Assembly (NCBI GenBank): GCA_030668045.1
Contig: DAOUUR010000068.1
Span: forward strand, 1-8,783
DNA length: 8,783 nucleotides
Reading direction: 5' to 3'
Source: a bacterium
Lineage (GTDB): Bacteria; Zixibacteria; MSB-5A5; GN15; FEB-12
In this document: piece by piece, positions 6,935 to 8,783 of the stretch
Layout of the letters: each line of letters begins with the position of its first letter
Numbering within the stretch: the stretch's first letter is position 1
Notes under the pieces: model-generated
Database searches by the model: none
What the model was told of the DNA's origin: nothing
Seen by the model: the letters and a program-made list of their open reading frames with translations, nothing else
Translations under genes and position numbers: made by a program

Positions 6935-7453
6935 CTACCGCTCATGCCGTACAAGGCAGCGGATGATTTCACCGAGGTAGGTTCGGTGGTAATCTTTCTC
7001 GGGATATTCCTCTTCGATTGCCGCTTCAATGAATTGTGCCGGGTCGAGATCGTGCGTGTAGATTTTCCGACACTCAAAGACGAGCCGGGCCTCTTCAAAA
7101 TAGACAGAGCCTGACTCTGTCTCCATCGGCGTTAAGCCAGTGGCAGCCATCTTGTCAACATCACGTCCGGACTTCGTCCCGCAGAACTTGAGCGCGTCGC
7201 GGTATTTTTTATCGAAGAAAGATAGTGTGAAGGTGTCGGCTTCTTCCATGAACTTATAAGTGTGACGGGTTGGTCGGACGAAACAAATGCATATTTTCCG
7301 ATGCCACAGTTCACCCATCGCTCCCCACGATGCCGTCATGGTATTAAAGGCATCTTGATGCCCCGCCGTGATCAACATCCAGTCATCGGCGATGGCCTTG
7401 AAGGGGTTGTCGGTTATCTCGCGTGGATCAATCGCCCTGAACTTGTCATTCAT
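6935..7453 (-). CDS. Flavin reductase-like FMN-binding protein
   Basis: The protein has 172 residues and one flavin reductase-like (split-barrel) domain. Family signatures are 'NTMTASWGAMGELWH' (residues about 37-51), which lines the FMN site, 'CFVRPTRHTYKFME', 'FTLSFFDKKYRDALKFCGTK' with 'SGRDVDK', and the late 'DYHRTYLGEI'. Members bind FMN and often transfer electrons from NAD(P)H to flavin for a partner enzyme; many small members have no known substrate. I chose ATG at 7453 because GGAG (complement of 7462-7465) sits eight bases upstream. The longer TTG frame from 7483 would put that site inside the gene. It is probably the first gene of a two-gene unit with the transporter downstream. 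It diverges from the acetyltransferase gene. No partner oxygenase is encoded nearby, so its physiological role is open. Confidence 0.88.
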   Translation of the reverse strand: MNDKFRAIDPREITDNPFKAIADDWMLITAGHQDAFNTMTASWGAMGELWHRKICICFVRPTRHTYKFMEEADTFTLSFFDKKYRDALKFCGTKSGRDVDKMAATGLTPMETESGSVYFEEARLVFECRKIYTHDLDPAQFIEAAIEEEYPEKDYHRTYLGEIIRCLVRHER

Positions 7454-7634
7454 CGATCGGTCTCCGTAGGAATAGTCTGGCAATTAGATTACGATCGTTA
7501 CCGGCCAGATGCAACCGGAAAGTGCGGCCACAGATGGCGGCCAGAAATCATTGTTTGCCATAACCGGCGCCAGTTTGTTTCTTGCTCCGAACCGAAAGCT
7601 CCATTGCTATTTTGATCCGAAGGATAAGGCCGAA
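7454..7634. other. Divergent intergenic region between flavin reductase and acetyltransferase genes
   Basis: These 181 bases separate two divergent starts and must hold promoters for both unless transcription enters from outside. On the minus strand, TTGCAT and TAATCT spaced by 17 bases upstream of the flavin reductase are a weak candidate, with about three of six matches each. An 8-bp palindrome, ACGATCGT, lies at 7491-7498. No convincing plus-strand promoter is visible. The frame of the acetyltransferase is open through 7509-7634, but its predicted extra residues look non-conserved. Confidence 0.4.
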
Positions 7635-8393
7635 ATGAACGAGAGGAAGTTGGAAATTGTCACCGCTGTTGATCTACCCGATCTGCTGAGCCGAGTTGAT
7701 GAGTTTATTATCCCATCCTGGCCGGAATTTATGATGCATGACGACACTTGCAACCGGTACTGGGAAGAACTGTACCGGCGATTTCCCGCCTACCAGTTTG
7801 CTCTGAGGGAACCAAACAGTGGAAAACTTATCGCGGCTGGCAATTCAATACCGCTCTTGTGGGAGAGCGAACCGGGCGAGCTTCCCGACGAGGGTTGGGA
7901 CTGGGCGCTTGCCAAAGGCTGCGAGGACCATAAAGCCGGCCTGAAGCCAACTATCCTCTGTGCGTTGCAGATTGTGGTCAGGCCAGAGTTTCGGCAGCAG
8001 GGGATCAGTCCCCGGGCGATCAATACCATGAAACAGATCGGCGCCGATTTCGGACTGAACTGCCTTGTTGCTCCGGTGCGTCCCGACGAGAAGGCCAAGC
8101 TTCCCCGCATGCCTATCGATGAGTATATCAGCCTGGTCGACTCCAGCAATCTGCCGCAGGACAACTGGTTGCGGGCTCATGTTCGCATCGGCGGCGAGAT
8201 CATCCGCGCCTGTCCTCATGCGATGCATATCACCGGCTCGGTGGCTGAATGGGAGAAGTGGACCAGTATGAAATTTGACTCGACCGGCGATCACATTGTG
8301 CCGGGAGCACTGGTGCCGGTTCGGATAGATATTGAGGCCGACCGAGGGACATATATAGAGCCAAATGTCTGGACGCTCCATCGGTTCAAATAA
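7635..8393 (+). CDS. GNAT-fold N-acetyltransferase-like protein
   Basis: The product from ATG 7635 has 252 residues. The centre carries a GNAT motif-A-like acetyl-CoA loop, 'LQIVVRPEFRQQGISPRAIN' (residues about 111-130): a beta strand, then R-x-x-G-I at the turn into a helix. The following 'LNCLVAPVRPDEK' fits the next strand. The N-terminal part ('FIIPSWPEFMMHD', 'YRRFPAYQFALREP') and the C-terminal half ('EWEKWTSMKFDSTGDHIVPG', 'IEPNVWTLHRFK') are aromatic-rich and may shape a specific acceptor pocket. Such proteins transfer an acyl group from acyl-CoA to an amine or similar acceptor, but the substrate is unknown. The frame continues upstream to a possible start at 7509; I prefer 7635 because the extra 42 residues are low in family character and a purine-rich AAGGATAAGG lies before the ATG. 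It stands alone on its strand and is divergent from the flavin reductase. Confidence 0.75.
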   Translation: MNERKLEIVTAVDLPDLLSRVDEFIIPSWPEFMMHDDTCNRYWEELYRRFPAYQFALREPNSGKLIAAGNSIPLLWESEPGELPDEGWDWALAKGCEDHKAGLKPTILCALQIVVRPEFRQQGISPRAINTMKQIGADFGLNCLVAPVRPDEKAKLPRMPIDEYISLVDSSNLPQDNWLRAHVRIGGEIIRACPHAMHITGSVAEWEKWTSMKFDSTGDHIVPGALVPVRIDIEADRGTYIEPNVWTLHRFK

Positions 8394-8518
8394 TCTCCGT
8401 ATTCACGAAACCAAGCCGCCTGTTTTCTCGTATCTAAGCTAACTGATGAGAGAACCTGTTAATATTGAAATCGGAGTTTCCCAGGCGGGTCACCGTAGCG
8501 GGAAGTCAGGAGGAATAG
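8394..8518 (+). other. Intergenic region before the last gene
   Basis: No gene is seen in these 125 bases. CCGCCTG near 8418 and CAGGCGG near 8482 are complementary but about 57 bases apart, with no T-tract, so no terminator is called for the acetyltransferase gene. No promoter with both elements stands out. The end holds the strong ribosome-binding site of the next gene. Confidence 0.4.
8508..8513 (+). promoter_or_regulatory. Strong Shine-Dalgarno site deciding a GTG start
   Basis: AGGAGG is a full match to the anti-Shine-Dalgarno core. It is five bases before GTG at 8519, which is followed by a signal-peptide-like sequence. This fixes the start of the last gene at a non-ATG codon. Confidence 0.8.
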
Positions 8519-8783
8519 GTGAGGAACAGATTGTTAGTTAGTAGAGTTCTGGCGATTGCGGCGATTGTTGTAATGCTGGCGTCGGTTTCGGCTCAAGCCG
8601 GGCGACATAGTAATCATGATGAATGGTCACTATCCGGTTTCCCAAGCAAGAACTGCCAGATTGGCGACATCAATATTGAGATGCACGATCAGGACATCAT
8701 GATCACGCACGAAGATTTTGGCTACGAGCAGGTGGAGATCACCGAAGAGTACGAACTGATTGTCGATGGCAAGGAGGTTGACC
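8519..8783 (+). CDS. Secreted protein of unknown function (3' partial)
   Basis: The frame runs from GTG 8519 to the window end, giving 88 codons. It starts 'MRNRLLVSRVLAIAAIVVML', then 'ASVSAQAGRHSN': a basic N-region, a hydrophobic core and an A-x-A cleavage site ('AQA') before Gly28, so Sec export is expected. The mature part is acidic and rich in Asp, Glu and Ile ('IGDINIEMHDQDIMITHEDF', 'EITEEYELIVDGKEVD'), with beta-strand-like alternation. The 'YELIVDGKEV' stretch recalls a group of secreted proteins with an N-terminal beta part and a long helical C-terminus, but this is a weak resemblance from memory. No domain can be named with confidence. No other plus-strand gene is close enough upstream to prove an operon; the acetyltransferase ends 125 bases before it. 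Confidence 0.8.
   Translation, partial: MRNRLLVSRVLAIAAIVVMLASVSAQAGRHSNHDEWSLSGFPSKNCQIGDINIEMHDQDIMITHEDFGYEQVEITEEYELIVDGKEVD

Noticed and set aside
7454..7483. A TTG-started 10-residue extension of the flavin reductase
   Set aside because: The GGAG ribosome-binding site for ATG 7453 would lie inside it.
7509..7634. A 42-residue N-terminal extension of the acetyltransferase
   Set aside because: The extra sequence has no GNAT character and a purine-rich site precedes the internal ATG at 7635; the shorter form is preferred.
7845..8381. A 178-codon minus-strand open frame antisense to the acetyltransferase
   Set aside because: It has no motif, and the plus-strand frame has the acetyl-CoA loop.

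Overview
The window reads as bacterial chromosome from an uncultured, environmental-type lineage. The best clue is the secreted protein at 4925-5971. It ends in a thrombospondin type 3 calcium repeat followed by two dockerin-like repeats with 'ITYLV.YLFG' cores. This tail style is common in candidate phylum Zixibacteria and related FCB-group genomes, so that assignment is inference, not proof. Translation is standard: TAG, TAA and GTG starts are all used. I see no tRNA, rRNA, CRISPR array, insertion sequence or phage gene.

Layout. (1) 2-4198, plus strand: the 3' part of a very large sensor-regulator with one partial and nine complete PAS domains, a helical linker and a C-terminal LuxR-type DNA-binding domain. 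Its N-terminus lies outside the window. (2) 4199-4924: no intact gene. It holds a 12-bp palindrome, two perfect hairpins and a convincing rho-independent terminator (4383-4430). After these comes a decayed minus-strand gene fragment (4488-4715) whose frame still spells a TPR-type C-terminus but carries two in-frame TAG codons, then a possible promoter for the next gene. (3) 4925-5971, plus: a Sec-exported, calcium-repeat/dockerin-like surface protein. (4) 7453-6001, minus: a two-gene unit, flavin reductase-like protein then EamA/DMT transporter, convergent with the secreted protein gene and only 29 bp from it. (5) 7635-8393, plus: a GNAT-fold acetyltransferase, divergent from the flavin reductase. 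(6) 8519 to the end, plus: the start of another secreted protein, cut by the window edge, with a strong AGGAGG ribosome-binding site and a GTG start.

How the genes work together. No single pathway links them. The PAS-LuxR protein looks like a one-component signal integrator with no kinase or receiver domain in the visible part. The two exported proteins and the transporter are envelope functions. The flavin reductase and the transporter are probably co-transcribed, but their substrates cannot be read from the sequence. The most unusual items are the PAS array with its DNA-level recurring linker, the hairpin-rich terminator region behind it, and the TPR gene remnant. I did not find a clearly novel defence or mobile system.
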